From CAYPHJ01 sp964410485 (GTDB lineage Bacteria; Desulfobacterota; Binatia; UBA9968), in assembly GCA_964410485.1 (NCBI GenBank), contig CAYPHJ010000015.1, positions 1 to 58,509 on the forward strand: 58,509 bases of DNA, in the 5' to 3' direction. The position numbers were made by a program, and so were the translations under genes. Below the pieces are notes generated by a model. The model was not told the origin of the DNA. It worked only from the letters and a program-made list of their open reading frames with translations, and made no database searches. The first letter of the stretch is position 1; each line of letters opens with the position of its first letter. Shown one piece after another: positions 58,219-58,509 of the stretch.

Positions 58219-58509
58219 AAAGAGAACTGGAGCAGAGATCTCACCACGAAGGACCTAGCGCGGCAGAGCCGCAACCAAAGGAGAAGCAGATTTTTTCACC
58301 ACGAAGGTACGAAGAGCAAGAAGGAAGAAAGTATTTTTCGAAACTCTTTATCCGAACTTGTGGCCTTCGTGAGCTCCTATGAAAATCGGGGTGGAGAAGG
58401 AGTGAAGGGACAGCGGCCGCAGGGCGGTTACCCGCGTATGCTTCGCAGGACCGTTACCCCTCGATACGCGATCTCGGAAGATCGCTACTCGGGGACACGG
58501 CAGTCCCCT
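58219..58509. other. Window tail, no gene seen
   Basis: It has two CACCACGAAGG words (58232, 58298) and an AT/AG-rich stretch. A 70-codon ORF over 58170-58382 is not supported. It ends with the CCCCTCGATACG hairpin. It could be the upstream region of a gene beyond the window. Confidence 0.4.
58457..58494. repeat. CCCCTCGATACG hairpin, copy 2
   Basis: CCCCTCGATACGCGATCT and AGATCGCTACTCGGGG form an inverted repeat around CGGA. The inner stem GCGATCT/AGATCGC is perfect. It has the same outer ends as copy 1 (31988-32022) but a different inner stem, a sign of compensatory change. Confidence 0.6.

Noticed and set aside
1..58509. tRNA, rRNA, IS transposase, integrase or phage genes
   Set aside because: None were recognised on either strand by reading; short structured RNAs could still be missed without a covariance search.

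Overview
The window looks like a moderately GC-rich chromosomal stretch from an uncultured, free-living bacterium. The mix of genes (several THI5/NMT1-like solute-binding proteins, amidohydrolase-2 enzymes, a UbiD decarboxylase, MFS carriers, cupins, a sigma-54 activator, Tad-type genes) and the dense interspersed repeats suggest a soil or groundwater lineage of the Desulfobacterota/Binatota/Tectomicrobia/Methylomirabilota kind. This is inference; no rRNA or ribosomal protein gene is present to place it. I saw no tRNA, rRNA, CRISPR array, IS transposase or prophage gene. Two runs of exactly 100 N (43812-43911 and 52758-52857) are scaffold joins. Each is flanked by the same 55 bases on both sides, so the N runs are probably artefacts rather than missing sequence.

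Layout: 1-2592 holds the end of a BON-domain gene, two TadE-like pseudopilins and a TadG-like protein. 2810-5002 is a large fusion of a DHH-like domain with a membrane domain that resembles CPBP/CAAX proteases but has lost the catalytic residues. 5022-13663 is a compact fermentation/energy-stress island: a decayed phosphoketolase (xfp), acetate kinase, CBS-domain proteins, a ferritin-like protein, a sigma-54 activator without a receiver domain, a PPi-type phosphofructokinase, GAPDH and a further CBS protein. -24/-12 (sigma-54) promoter-like sites lie upstream of several of its transcription units, which would link the activator to its neighbours. 13679-25381 is a mixed region: S51 peptidase, MetE-like methyltransferase coupled to a racemase-fold protein, TPR protein, metal hydrolase, anSME-like radical SAM protein, MFS, sirtuin, coiled-coil membrane protein and MgtE.

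25777-42477 is an accessory catabolic region with amidohydrolases, a ferritin/cNMP/2Fe-2S trio, cupins, a CDGSH protein, a PQQ sugar dehydrogenase, a 3-hydroxyanthranilate 3,4-dioxygenase-like ring-cleavage enzyme, a UbiD decarboxylase with an ABC importer, a VOC protein and an isochorismatase-fold hydrolase. 43168-46297 is a second, Fe3+/thiamine-type ABC importer that is broken by four single-base deletions. 46449-52547 carries a zinc-finger-like miniprotein, an enoyl-CoA hydratase-family hydrolase, an RmlD-like reductase and a run of envelope proteins (glycine-zipper lipoprotein, M48 protease, DUF3108), a lone receiver protein and a PsbP-like protein. 53006-58218 holds a tightly packed UvrD-type helicase, a membrane-bound spermidine synthase-like protein and a metzincin lipoprotein, followed by a TrmJ-type RNA methyltransferase.

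Between genes the window is full of several unrelated families of short repeats: a roughly 138-bp MITE-like element in two copies, hairpins built from TGGAGTA words, TTCGAATTTCGAAAC words, CCCGAGACCCGG words, TTGAACG words and others. These, together with the sigma-54 island and the set of enzymes lacking their usual catalytic residues, are the most unusual aspects of the window.
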